64,000 bases of DNA, taken from contig NZ_CP081496.1 in assembly GCF_019774615.1 (NCBI RefSeq), positions 4,464,001-4,528,000 on the forward strand. The letters run 5' to 3'. The stretch's first letter is position 1; each line of letters opens with the position of its first letter. The DNA is from Streptomyces sp. BHT-5-2 (lineage in GTDB: Bacteria; Actinomycetota; Actinomycetes; Streptomycetales; Streptomycetaceae). Shown piece by piece: positions 25,153 through 33,488 of the stretch. The notes beneath the pieces were generated by a model. It worked only from the letters and a program-made list of their open reading frames with translations, ran no database searches and was not told the DNA's origin. The position numbers and the translations under genes were made by a program.

Positions 25153-25944
25153 ATGGCACGGTCATGGCTGCGGCGAGGGGCGGCGACGGCCGCGGTGTGC
25201 GGTGCGGTGCTGGCCGCGGTCCCGCCGGCGACGGCGGTGACGGGTCGGGCGGCCCCGGAGACCCGGATCGTCGGCGGCCGGAACGCGGACGTGCGGGAGG
25301 TGCCGTGGCAGGTGTCGTTGCGCACCGACGGCGAGCACGTCTGCGGGGGTGCGATCGTCCGCGCCGGTGCGGTGGTGACCGCGGCGCACTGCACCGCGGG
25401 GATGCCGCCGGGCTCGCTGAGCGTCCGGGCGGGCAGCAGTGCCCGCGGGTCGGGCGGGCAGGTCGTCCGGGTGGCGCGGGTGCTCCGTCACCCGAGGTTC
25501 GACCCGGCCACCATCGACTACGACGTGGCGGTGCTGGTGCTGGCGTCCCCGTTGGCCTTCAAGGACGGGGTGCGGGCGGTCCCGTTGGTGGCGGCGGGGC
25601 GGGAGCCGGCGGCGGGCACGCCGGCGACGGTCACCGGCTGGGGGGCGACGCGGGACGGCGGTGGGCTGCCGGAGCGGCTGCGGCGGGTCGATGTGCCCAA
25701 GCTCAGCGACGCCTACTGCAAGGGCGCGTACGGTCCCTCCTCGATCACCCCCCGGATGACGTGCTACGGCTACGAGCAGGGCCGCAAGGACGCCTGCCAG
25801 GGAGACAGCGGCGGGCCGCTGGTCGTGGACGGGTATCTGGCGGGCATCGCCTCGTGGGGGACGGGGTGCGCCTCGCCGGGACATCCGGGGGTCTACACCA
25901 AGGTCAGCGATCCGGCGATCCACGCGTACATCGCACGGCCGTAG
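25153..25944 (+). CDS. Secreted trypsin-like serine protease
   Basis: Exported S1 protease of 263 residues. There is a Sec signal peptide (about residues 1-29), a short propeptide and the mature N-terminus IVGG at residues 39-42. The catalytic triad is His in TAAHC, Asp in DYDVAVL and Ser in GDSGGP. Asp in RKDACQGDSGGP occupies the S1 pocket position 189, so cleavage after Arg or Lys is expected, as in Streptomyces griseus trypsin. Six cysteines allow three disulfides. A typical site precedes ATG 25153. It probably serves extracellular nutrient or developmental proteolysis and is activated by removal of the propeptide. Confidence 0.93.
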   Translation: MARSWLRRGAATAAVCGAVLAAVPPATAVTGRAAPETRIVGGRNADVREVPWQVSLRTDGEHVCGGAIVRAGAVVTAAHCTAGMPPGSLSVRAGSSARGSGGQVVRVARVLRHPRFDPATIDYDVAVLVLASPLAFKDGVRAVPLVAAGREPAAGTPATVTGWGATRDGGGLPERLRRVDVPKLSDAYCKGAYGPSSITPRMTCYGYEQGRKDACQGDSGGPLVVDGYLAGIASWGTGCASPGHPGVYTKVSDPAIHAYIARP

Positions 25945-25971
25945 GGCGGGCCGGGCTCCTATGCTGGCGCG

Positions 25972-26715
25972 ATGTTCGCGCCCGAGGGTCCCACGTTTCG
26001 TGAGCTCGCCGTCCAGGCGTTGTCGTCCGTCGAGCGGGGCTACGACCTGCTCGCCCCGAAGTTCGACCGCACGCCGTTCCGGACACCGGCGGTGGTGCTG
26101 GAGCCGGTGGCCCGGCAGTTGCGGGGGCTCGGCCCGTTCGGCAGCGGCCTGGATCTGTGCTGCGGTACGGGCGCCGGGACGGATGTGCTGCGGCAGGTGT
26201 GCCGGGAGCGGGTGACGGGGGTCGACATCAGTGCCGGGATGCTCGCGGTGGCGCGGGACCGCGCGCAGGGGGCGGGGCAGGACGGGGCCGGGCCGCGGCC
26301 GGAGTGGGTGCGGGCGGATGCGCGGGCGCTGCCGTTCGGGCCGGACTTCGATGTGGTGGTGAGCTTCGGGGCGTTCGGGCATTTCCTGCCGCGGGAGCGG
26401 CCGGGGCTGTTCGGGCAGGTGCGGTCCGTGCTGCGGCCCGGTGGACGGTTCGTGTTCCCGGTGGTGGCGCCCGCCCGGCCGGGGTCGCCCCTGTACTGGG
26501 CGCTGCTGGGGTTCGATGCGGCGATGCGGGTCCGCAATGCGCTGTGGTGGCCGTCGTTCGTGATGTATTACCGGGGCTTCCGGTTGTCGGAGGTGTCGGC
26601 GGAGCTGGAGCGGGCCGGGTTCGCGGTGGAGCTGCGGGCGCTGCCCGAGTTGGGGCGGCGGGCGGACGGCAGCCCTGGGGTCCGGCTGGTGGTGGCGACG
26701 CGGGTGGGCGCGTAG
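25972..26715 (+). CDS. Class I SAM-dependent methyltransferase
   Basis: Protein of 247 residues. The SAM-binding motif I is LDLCCGTGAGTDVL, motif II/post I VTGVDISAGMLAVARD, motif IV FDVVVSFGAFGHF, and LRPGGRFVFPVV follows. The N-terminus (YDLLAPKFDRTPFRTPAVVLEPV) matches a group of actinomycete methyltransferases of unknown substrate. There is no ribosome site, but TATGCT lies 6 bases before ATG 25972, the pattern of a leaderless transcript. Confidence 0.88.
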   Translation: MFAPEGPTFRELAVQALSSVERGYDLLAPKFDRTPFRTPAVVLEPVARQLRGLGPFGSGLDLCCGTGAGTDVLRQVCRERVTGVDISAGMLAVARDRAQGAGQDGAGPRPEWVRADARALPFGPDFDVVVSFGAFGHFLPRERPGLFGQVRSVLRPGGRFVFPVVAPARPGSPLYWALLGFDAAMRVRNALWWPSFVMYYRGFRLSEVSAELERAGFAVELRALPELGRRADGSPGVRLVVATRVGA

Positions 26716-26941
26716 GCCGGTCGGGCGACGGCGGGCCGTGGGTGCCTGGTGGGCGGTGGGGCGCCTGGGGCCGGTGACACGCCGCGTCCATGCCCAAAGA
26801 CGACCACCGCGTGGGGAGCGGTCGGCCAACTCCTGGCCCGAGTATGGTGGTTGAAATGCCGCAACACGATCGAGCACCGTTGCCGCAGTGTGCCTTGCAC
26901 CAGCCACGCCACCCGCTCACGATTGCGTCGTTGAGTCCTTC

Positions 26942-27433
26942 GTGAGCTCATATCCGGACCCTGCGACCGACGGCGCGACCAACTGCGACCTGTGCCATTA
27001 CCGACGTCCCGCCGCGGATGCGCCGGCCCTGACCGTGCGGCCACCGATCGGCCCGCAGCGGCAGGTGCGGCTGTGCCGGCCCTGCCGGGAGGACCGTCCC
27101 GGCCGCCGGCGCCGCGAGCTGATCGAGGAGGACTTCAGCTGGCAGGCGATGTCCCGTCAGGCCCATGACCTCGCGGACGCCTACACCGCCGGCCGATGGC
27201 TGCCCTACGAGGACGAGCACCGCTGGGCGCTGGGACTGGCCCGGACGTACTGGACCCGGAACGCCCTGGAGGCCGCGCTGCGCGACCCCAACCCCTACCT
27301 CCGGGCCGGCCGGCTGGTCCGCGTGGTGGAGCCGCTCCCCCGCGTCCTCGCCGTGGTCGGCGCCGGCGACCGTGCGCTGCGGCCGGTGCAGGCCCTGCTC
27401 GACACCCTCGCCGCATGGTCCGCGCGATCCTGA
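26942..27433 (+). CDS. Hypothetical protein with zinc-ribbon-like cysteines
   Basis: Protein of about 163 residues. Two CxxC pairs (CDLC near residue 14 and CRPC near residue 44) separated by about 30 residues form a probable zinc ribbon; the C-terminal part is helical, rich in Arg and Trp (ALGLARTYWTRNALEAALRDPNPYLRAGRLVRV). GTG 26942 (VSSYPDPATDGATNCDLC) is preferred, but the frame is open to 26888 and the ribosome site is poor. I do not recognise the family; a role in nucleic-acid binding is only a guess from the zinc pattern. Confidence 0.6.
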   Translation: MSSYPDPATDGATNCDLCHYRRPAADAPALTVRPPIGPQRQVRLCRPCREDRPGRRRRELIEEDFSWQAMSRQAHDLADAYTAGRWLPYEDEHRWALGLARTYWTRNALEAALRDPNPYLRAGRLVRVVEPLPRVLAVVGAGDRALRPVQALLDTLAAWSARS

Positions 27434-27527
27434 CGTCCCGCCGCGGTGCGCCGGACGGCGGGCCGCGGGCCGGCTTGGGACGATGGGCCGAGCGCAGTCA
27501 CCGGCCGTCCACCGTTACGGAGTCGCC

Positions 27528-28037
27528 ATGTCCGCCAGCACCGCTCTGCTCGTCGATGCCTTCGGCCGGATCCGCGAGGTCGTCGAAGAGGTGGTGGACG
27601 GCCTCGACCCGAAGGAATTGGCCACCCGCCCCGACGGGCGCGCCAACTCCGTCGCCTGGCTCGTCTGGCACCTCACCCGGGTCCAGGACGACCATGTGGC
27701 CGGGGCGGCCGGAACCGAGCAGGTCTGGCGCGCGGGCGAGTGGTACGAGGCGTTCGGGCTGCCGTTCGCCGAGGAGGACACCGGCTACGGGCACTCCCGC
27801 AAGGACGTGGCGCGGGTGCGGGGCGTGCGCGCCGAGCTGCTGACGGGCTATCACGCGGCGGTGCACGAGAGCACGGTGCGGTATGTCTCCGCGCTGGCCG
27901 TGAAGGACCTCGACCGGGTCGTCGACCGGAACTGGTCGCCGCCGGTCACCCTGGGCGTCCGCCTGGTCAGCGTGATCTCGGACGATCTCCAGCACGCGGG
28001 CCAGGCGGCTTACGTACGGGGGCTGTTGGGCAGGTGA
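27528..28037 (+). CDS. DinB/DUF664 family protein (mycothiol-transferase-like)
   Basis: Four-helix-bundle protein of 169 residues. The expected metal-ligand histidines lie in VWHLTRVQDDH and the C-terminal DDLQHAGQAAYVRG. In actinobacteria this family includes bacillithiol/mycothiol-dependent S-transferases that conjugate electrophiles; others have unknown roles. CGGAG precedes ATG 27528. It is convergent with the phosphoesterase downstream (13-base gap). Confidence 0.85.
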   Translation: MSASTALLVDAFGRIREVVEEVVDGLDPKELATRPDGRANSVAWLVWHLTRVQDDHVAGAAGTEQVWRAGEWYEAFGLPFAEEDTGYGHSRKDVARVRGVRAELLTGYHAAVHESTVRYVSALAVKDLDRVVDRNWSPPVTLGVRLVSVISDDLQHAGQAAYVRGLLGR

Positions 28038-28050
28038 GCACCGGGGCGGT

Positions 28051-28560
28051 TCAGCGTCGACGGGGCAGAGGGTGCAGCACGACGTCGGCGAGCCGGCCGC
28101 CGGTGATCTCCGCGGTCAGGTAGGTGCAGGTGGGCTGCCGTCGGCGGTCGGTCGGGGAGCCCGGGTTGAGCAGGCGCAGGCCGGTCCCGGTCGTGCTGTC
28201 CCAGGGGATGTGACTGTGGCCGAAGACCAGCACGTCGAGGTCGGGGAAGCGATCGGCGCAGCGGCGTTCCCGGCCCTGTGCCGGGCCGGTCTCGTGGACC
28301 ACACCGAGCCGTAGCCCGTCCAGCTCCGCTCGGGCCACCTCCGGCAACCGGGCGCGGAGTTCCGGGCCGTCGTTGTTGCCGTACACCGCGATCAGCCGGC
28401 GGGCGCGGGCCTGCAGCAGGTCGAGGGTGGCGGTGTCGGTCCAGTCGCCGGCGTGCACGACGACGTCGGCGTGCGGTACGGCGTCGAGGAGTTGCGGCGG
28501 CAGGGCCCTGGCGCGCTGCGGGACGTGGGTGTCGGAGATGAGCAGGAGGCGCAGCGGCAC
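28051..28560 (-). CDS. YfcE-type metallophosphoesterase
   Basis: Small calcineurin-like phosphodiesterase of 169 residues. All metal-binding motifs of the family are present: ISDTHVP near the N-terminus, HAGDW, YGNND, and FGHSHIP, with NPGSP near the end. Relatives cleave phosphodiester bonds in a manganese-dependent way; the physiological substrate is unknown. It starts 3 bases after the stop codon of the SDR gene upstream on the same strand, so the two are probably one transcript. Confidence 0.9.
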   Translation of the reverse strand: MPLRLLLISDTHVPQRARALPPQLLDAVPHADVVVHAGDWTDTATLDLLQARARRLIAVYGNNDGPELRARLPEVARAELDGLRLGVVHETGPAQGRERRCADRFPDLDVLVFGHSHIPWDSTTGTGLRLLNPGSPTDRRRQPTCTYLTAEITGGRLADVVLHPLPRRR

Positions 28561-28563
28561 GGG

Positions 28564-29388
28564 TCAGTGCTCCTGGGCGGTGGGGCGGACCATGATCTCG
28601 TTGACGGCCACCCGGGCGGGCTGGGTGACCATGAACGTGATGGCGCGGGCGACGTCCTCGGCGTGCAGCCAGGAGTCCCGGGGCAGTCCGTGGGCCGATG
28701 CGGCCTGGCTGCCGAGGGTCATCTCCGTGGTGGTCATGCCCGGTTCGACCAGGCCGACGCGGACCCCGCGGCCGGTCACCTCCTGGCGCAGCGCCTCGCT
28801 GAAGGAGCACACCGCGTGCTTGGTGGCGGAGTAGACGCTGTTGTCCCTGCGCGGCACCCGGCCGGCGACCGAGCTGACGGTCACCAGGTCGGCGACGCCG
28901 CGCGGGCCGGAGTCCGCGGCGCGCAGCAGGTGCGGGAGCGCGGCGTGCGAGAGGTGCAGGACGCCCTTGAGGTTGAGGTCGACCATCCGGTCCCAGTCCT
29001 CTGGGTCGCTGTCCTCGACCGCGCCGCGGGCACCGTACCCGGCGTTGTTGACCAGCACGTCCAGGCGGCCGAAGTGCGCGACGGCCCGCTGGACGGCCCG
29101 CCGCGCCTGTGCCCCGTCGCCGAGGTCGGCGGGCAGGGCGACGGCCGGGGTGCCGCGCTGTTCGCCGATGGTGCGCGCCAGTTCGTCCAGGCGGTCGGCG
29201 CGCCGGGCGACCAGGGCGAGGGAGCAGCCCTCCCCGGCCAGGGCCAGTGCGGTGGCGGCGCCGATGCCGCTGGAGGCGCCGGTCACCAGCGCGACGCTGC
29301 CGGCCAGCGGGCGGCCGTCGGTCGCGGCGGGCTCCGTGTGCGGGGTGCGGTCGGCGGTCGCGGGGATGGGGTTGCTGCCCGTGGCCAT
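28564..29388 (-). CDS. Short-chain dehydrogenase/reductase
   Basis: Classical SDR of about 274 residues. The cofactor site is VTGASSGIGAATALALA, followed by LVARRADRL (Arg after the second strand suggests NADPH), VNNAGYGARG, and the catalytic Ser (VSSVAGRV) and YSATK (Tyr and Lys). The first 30 residues are an unstructured Thr/Ala/Pro lead. The frame is open to 29697, but only ATG 29388 has a GAGGAG-type site nearby. Relatives are oxidoreductases of unknown substrate. It is co-transcribed with the phosphoesterase gene. Confidence 0.88.
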   Translation of the reverse strand: MATGSNPIPATADRTPHTEPAATDGRPLAGSVALVTGASSGIGAATALALAGEGCSLALVARRADRLDELARTIGEQRGTPAVALPADLGDGAQARRAVQRAVAHFGRLDVLVNNAGYGARGAVEDSDPEDWDRMVDLNLKGVLHLSHAALPHLLRAADSGPRGVADLVTVSSVAGRVPRRDNSVYSATKHAVCSFSEALRQEVTGRGVRVGLVEPGMTTTEMTLGSQAASAHGLPRDSWLHAEDVARAITFMVTQPARVAVNEIMVRPTAQEH

Positions 29389-29605
29389 GGTGGCGTGGTG
29401 CTCCTCGTGGTCGGTGGTCCCCTTCGGGGCCGTCCCGGGAGGGCTACCCCTTTCGTCAACTGATGCACCACCAGACACCGGTGTCACTCGTCGGCAGGGG
29501 GCCGCGCGGCGGGCGGGGCAAGGGGCTCGCGGTGGCGCGGTGCGGGCGCACGAACAGCGGGTATCACCGAGGGGAATCCGCTTCTCACGCTCCCAGGAGC
29601 CGCTC

Positions 29606-30109
29606 ATGAAGCACACGCATCCCCTGCCCGGCGACATCGGGCTCACCCAGATCTCCGGTGTCACCGGCCGGTTGATCCGCTTCGGCGAGTGGATCAACGG
29701 AGACGGCTTCGCCGACTACGAACACGCCTTCCTGGTCCTGCCCGGCGAACGGCTGCTGGAGGCCGAGCCCGGCGGCGCCCGCATCCGGCCGCTCGGCGAG
29801 TACGACGGTTCCGACGCGCTCTACGTCTGCCCGGAGGGGCTCACCGAGCAGCAGCGCGAACGGATATGTGGGGCCGCCGACCGCTATGTGGGCGTGCCGT
29901 ACAGCTTCCTCGACTACCTGGCGATCGCCACCCACCGCTTCCATCTGCCCGTTCCGGGGCTGCGCCGCTATGTGGCCAGCAGCCGGCACATGATCTGCTC
30001 CCAGCTCGTCGACCAGTGCTACCAGGACGGGGGCGTCCATCTCTTCGCGGACGGCCGCTGGCCCGGCTATGTGACGCCGATGGCGCTCTACACCCTGCTG
30101 GCCCGCTGA
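29606..30109 (+). CDS. YiiX-type NlpC/P60-like cysteine hydrolase
   Basis: Protein of 167 residues with the permuted papain-like arrangement: His in DYEHAFLVL (near residue 46) and Cys in SRHMICSQLVDQCY near residue 133. A signature hydrophobic strand precedes each. No signal peptide is visible. Relatives cleave amide bonds or act on lipids; the substrate is unknown. CCAGGAG 6 bases before ATG 29606 sets the start. It is convergent with the L,D-transpeptidase, with a strong hairpin between them. Confidence 0.8.
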   Translation: MKHTHPLPGDIGLTQISGVTGRLIRFGEWINGDGFADYEHAFLVLPGERLLEAEPGGARIRPLGEYDGSDALYVCPEGLTEQQRERICGAADRYVGVPYSFLDYLAIATHRFHLPVPGLRRYVASSRHMICSQLVDQCYQDGGVHLFADGRWPGYVTPMALYTLLAR

Positions 30110-30133
30110 GGCGGCGCCGGACGAACCGAGAGG

Positions 30134-30167
30134 CGCGGGCGTGCCGGTGGTGTGCGGCACGCCCGCG
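30134..30167. terminator. Bidirectional terminator
   Basis: CGCGGGCGTGCCG (30134-30146) pairs perfectly with 30155-30167 around an 8-base loop, between convergent genes. Confidence 0.75.
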
Positions 30168-30173
30168 AGGTGC

Positions 30174-30911
30174 TCAGGTCCCGGGCTTGCGGCCGTAGAC
30201 GTACACGTCGTCGCCGTAGTGCAGCAGCGACCAGTACGTCTTCGCGTCGTCGGGGCGCATGTTGACGCAGCCGTGCGAGCCGGGGGCGGACCAGACGCTG
30301 CCGCTGATGGCGTGGAACGCCTCGCCGCCGTCGAAGAACTGGCTGTAGGGCATGGGCGTGTGGTAGATGGTCGACACGTGGTGCAGGTGCCGCCAGTAGA
30401 TCCGCTTGAGGCCGGTGCGGGTCTCGCCGCCCTTGCGGCCGGTGCGGACCGGGACCGGCCCGTACACCAGCCGCCCGCCGTCCTGGATCCAGCTGAGCTG
30501 GCGGGTCAGGTCGACACAGGCGATCCGCCCTTTGTTCGTGGGGCACTTGTGGGCGCTGTCGGGGTTGTGCCCGGCGGTGCGCTGCCTGGCCACCTGTTGC
30601 ATCACACTCCAGGTGACCGGGCCGGCGTAGCCGTAGGTGGGCGTGATGCCGTGGCCCGCCTGGAAGGCACGGATGGCCCGGCAGTCGGAGGGCGACTGGC
30701 GGCCGTCGACCCTGAGGCCGAGGAATCGCTCGGCCTGCCGCTGGTAGGGGCCGCGGAGCCCGTAGCAGCTCGACGAGGCGGCCTGGGCGGGGGAACCGAG
30801 GGCGACCGTCAGCGGCAGGGCGAGGGACGTGAGGGCGAGCGCCGCGCCCGCACGCCGGCCCAGGGCGCCCGACGCGGGTCTGCGGAGTCGGAAGGGTATA
30901 CGTCGCTTCAT
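30174..30911 (-). CDS. L,D-transpeptidase (YkuD) with peptidoglycan-binding domain
   Basis: Exported wall enzyme of 245 residues. The N-terminus has a basic stretch and a Sec signal ending near AQA. A peptidoglycan-binding-like region (about 50-105; LGLRVDGRQSPSDCRAIRAFQAGHGI) precedes the YkuD catalytic domain, which carries HAISGSVWSAPGSHGCVNMRPDD: the SHGCVNM motif supplies the catalytic His and Cys. Such enzymes form 3-3 cross-links or attach proteins to peptidoglycan. ATG 30911 with AGGAGT 9 bases upstream is chosen over the longer frame to 30980. Confidence 0.92.
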   Translation of the reverse strand: MKRRIPFRLRRPASGALGRRAGAALALTSLALPLTVALGSPAQAASSSCYGLRGPYQRQAERFLGLRVDGRQSPSDCRAIRAFQAGHGITPTYGYAGPVTWSVMQQVARQRTAGHNPDSAHKCPTNKGRIACVDLTRQLSWIQDGGRLVYGPVPVRTGRKGGETRTGLKRIYWRHLHHVSTIYHTPMPYSQFFDGGEAFHAISGSVWSAPGSHGCVNMRPDDAKTYWSLLHYGDDVYVYGRKPGT

Positions 30912-31162
30912 GTCCGTTAGGACTCCTGACCCCGGAGGGCGGTTGCGCACGGGGGTGGAAGGGCGAGGCTTATGCGCCAAGTTGGCGGCAGCGGGGGCGG
31001 TCGCTCCGGGGCAGCGTCCCGTCCGGTTTTCTCCCGGCCTTCACCCGGCGTTCTCGCGCGAGAGCGCGGGTCCGGGTCCCTTGCCGTCCGTCCCGGGGCG
31101 AATTGTTACGGTGGTGGCACGCATCCGCGCCAGCAGTTCCGGCAGGTCGTGTGGAGGACCCG

Positions 31163-31474
31163 ATGAGCAGCTCCGGTCGGTCATGGACCGTCGACAGCAT
31201 CGCCCACGCCCTGCCGCACTCCGAACTGCGGGCGACGTTCATGCGGGAGTTCACCTTCAGCGATGTCCGTGAAGTGCCGGCCGTCCTTGAGCGTTGGGTA
31301 AAGTTCATCGAGTCCTTCGAAGCCGACCGCGAACGGGTCGAGCACCTGCGCACCGCCTTCCACGGGTCCGGACATCTCCCGTCCACCTACCGTGCCGGAC
31401 TGATCGACCTGAGCGCCGACGAGTTGCGCTCCGCCGCCGGTGACGACGGCCCCCGCGGGCGAGGCGCCGCGTGA
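31163..31474 (+). CDS. Small DUF6247-like protein, possible antitoxin
   Basis: Protein of 103 residues, acidic and helical (ALPHSELRATFMREFTFSDVREVPAVLERWVKFIE), resembling the actinomycete DUF6247 proteins that occur beside ParE/RelE-like genes. GGAGG precedes ATG 31163. The next gene starts with a GTG overlapping this stop codon (GTGA), the tight coupling typical of toxin-antitoxin pairs. Antitoxin function is inferred from arrangement and size only. Confidence 0.6.
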   Translation: MSSSGRSWTVDSIAHALPHSELRATFMREFTFSDVREVPAVLERWVKFIESFEADRERVEHLRTAFHGSGHLPSTYRAGLIDLSADELRSAAGDDGPRGRGAA

Positions 31475-31710
31475 CCTACCGGCTCCATCTCGACCCGGCC
31501 CTCCACGCCACCTACAAGTCCCTCCCCGACCAGGCGCGTCAGGACTTGTCGGTGCTGCTGCTGGACGCGTTGATCGATCCTCCGGCGCACTCCGAGCCGT
31601 ACGGGACCGACGACGGCGTCATGCGGACCATCGCCCGCAGCCACGTCGCCGCGGTCATCCTCATCGGCGACACCGAGATCACCCTCGTACAACTCACCTA
31701 CGCGGGCTGA
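31471..31710 (+). CDS. Small RelE/ParE-like protein, possible toxin
   Basis: Protein of 79 residues. The layout (YRLHLDPALHATYKSLPDQARQDLSVLL helix, then short strands VMRTIARSHVAAVILIGDTEITLVQLTY) matches the fold order of RelE/ParE toxins: two N-terminal helices and a C-terminal sheet. The C-terminal catalytic residues of RelE are not obvious. GTG 31471 overlaps the previous stop by four bases. Toxin activity is inference. Confidence 0.6.
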   Translation: MTYRLHLDPALHATYKSLPDQARQDLSVLLLDALIDPPAHSEPYGTDDGVMRTIARSHVAAVILIGDTEITLVQLTYAG

Positions 31711-31770
31711 GCCGACGCCCCACCGGACCCGCGCTTCCCCGCCGTGGGGACCGTCGCAGGGGGGTACCGC

Positions 31771-32337
31771 TCAGGCGATGTGGTGTCTGCGGCCGGTGAG
31801 CATGTCCCGTACCCGGTCGACCAGTCCAGTGCCCGGAGCGAGGATCTTGTTCGCCGGCGGGGTGTGCGGAGCTGACGGGTGGGGCCGGGTCGGCGCCGTC
31901 TTCTTGGCTCTCCGGATCTTTTCGCCCAGCTCGTCGAGCATCTGCGCGGAGCAGGCGTCGGCCAGCAGCGGGAAGAGCCGGTTCTCCTCGTCGTGCACGT
32001 GTGCCTGGACAGTGGTCTGCAGCTTGGCGATCTGCTGGTCGAAGCGGGAGTCGGTGGGTTCGAGCGATTCGAGTTCCTTGAGCAGTTTCTCGACCTCGAT
32101 GTGGTCGCCGAGCTCCCGGTCGGCAAGGGTACGTCCGCCCTCGACGTGCTCGCGCACCGTAGGATAGAGGTACTGCTCCTCGGCAACGGAGTGTCGAACG
32201 AGTTCCACCGTGAGTTGGTCCGCCAGCTCCCGGCGCCGCCGGGTGCCGGTGGGCTGCGACGCGAGCGCTTCGAACAGCTCGTCCGTCTCGCGGTGGTCCG
32301 CCGTCAGCTCGTTGATGACGTTTCCGCCGTGTCCCAT
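31771..32337 (-). CDS. Hemerythrin-domain protein
   Basis: Protein of 188 residues. A hemerythrin HHE-type four-helix bundle shows the histidine/glutamate ligands in NELTADHRETDELF, VRHSVAEEQYLYPTV, LGDHIEVEKLLKELE and VQAHVHDEENRLFPLL. Such proteins bind a di-iron site and act in oxygen, NO or redox sensing. The C-terminal 40 residues are basic and Pro-rich. ATG 32337 is set by AGGAG eight bases upstream; the frame stays open for over 1.6 kb above it, but that is an antisense shadow. Confidence 0.88.
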   Translation of the reverse strand: MGHGGNVINELTADHRETDELFEALASQPTGTRRRRELADQLTVELVRHSVAEEQYLYPTVREHVEGGRTLADRELGDHIEVEKLLKELESLEPTDSRFDQQIAKLQTTVQAHVHDEENRLFPLLADACSAQMLDELGEKIRRAKKTAPTRPHPSAPHTPPANKILAPGTGLVDRVRDMLTGRRHHIA

Positions 32338-32516
32338 GGCAAGGGCTCCTTCACGTGGGGTGACGTCGAGTGACGGGCCGGCGTGCGGAGCGCGGACGGC
32401 CACCTGACGATGCCTGGCCCGAGGGCACGGGGTGCCTGGAACCGTGGCGCGCAGGCCGGTTCCCTCGTCCGACCAGTATCCCGCGCGCCTGCGCGCGGCG
32501 CATTGCCTGACGAGAA

Positions 32517-33353
32517 CTAGGAGATCGTGGAGGCGCATGCGGAAGAGGCGCGCGGGCGCCCGTAGCGGCCGGGCGTGGTGCCCACATGGCGGGTGAAGTG
32601 CCGGTTCAGATGGGCCTGGTCGTGGAATCCGACCGTGGTGGCGACCTCGGCGGGGCGGTGCCCGGCCAGGAGGAGTCGGCGTGCCCGGTCGATGCGTTTG
32701 CCGGTGAGGTAGGCGTGCGGCGGCAGGCCGTAGGTCTGCTTGAAGCAGCGGATCAGGTGGGTGGGGTGGGCGTGCAGCAGGGCGGCGGCCTCGTGCAGGG
32801 TCACGCCGAGGTGGATCCGTGCGTCGAGGAGGTCCCGCAGCTCGGCGGCGAGCCGGTTCGCCTCGCGTCCTGGTCGGCGCGGCCGCGTCGCCGCGAGGTG
32901 GAGGTGGAGCCGTTCGCGGACGAACGACAGCCGGGACTCGGCTTCGAACCCGTCGCCGGCCTGACCGAGGGCGGTGTGCAACTGCCCGATCCGGCGCCGC
33001 AACAGCTCGTCCCTGAAGACCGGGGTGTCCACCGCACGGCCGGACAGGCGCTGCGGGAGCACGGAGTCGTCGAGGTAGAGGACGCGCTTGCGGAAGCCCG
33101 CCGCGGTGACGGTCCGACCGTCGTGGGGAACCCCTGGCGGCAGCAGCAGGACACTGGCGGCGCTGCTCGCCCCGTGGCGGCGGCGGTCGAGTGCGAAGTC
33201 GACCGAGCCGTCGTCGAGGATCATCAGGTCCCAGGTGTCGTGGGTGTGGGCCGGGTACGCGTGCTCGGTGAAGTGCGCGTGGAAGACCTCGGTGATGCCT
33301 GGCACCGGGGGTTTCCAGGCACTGACGGTCGTACGGGGTCGATCTGCGGCCAT
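32517..33353 (-). CDS. AraC family transcriptional regulator
   Basis: Regulator of about 278 residues. The N-terminal cupin sensing domain (FTEHAYPAHTHDTWDLMILDDGSVDFALD) is followed by a C-terminal pair of helix-turn-helix motifs (VTLHEAAALLHAHPTHLIRCFKQTYGLPPHAYL; PAEVATTVGFHDQAHLNRHFTRHVGTTPGRY). ATG 33353 is the second methionine of the frame. The next gene on the same strand upstream is an MFS exporter, a possible target. Confidence 0.88.
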   Translation of the reverse strand: MAADRPRTTVSAWKPPVPGITEVFHAHFTEHAYPAHTHDTWDLMILDDGSVDFALDRRRHGASSAASVLLLPPGVPHDGRTVTAAGFRKRVLYLDDSVLPQRLSGRAVDTPVFRDELLRRRIGQLHTALGQAGDGFEAESRLSFVRERLHLHLAATRPRRPGREANRLAAELRDLLDARIHLGVTLHEAAALLHAHPTHLIRCFKQTYGLPPHAYLTGKRIDRARRLLLAGHRPAEVATTVGFHDQAHLNRHFTRHVGTTPGRYGRPRASSACASTIS

Positions 33354-33488
33354 GCCGGGACGGTACAAGACGGGCCCGGCGTGCCGGCCGGGCGGGCCCC
33401 GACGCCGAACGTGGGGCCCTGGCCGCCCTGGTGCGCCGGCTCTGCTGATGGACGGCGGGCCGCCGACCTCCCGGCCGGCGGCGCCGCC

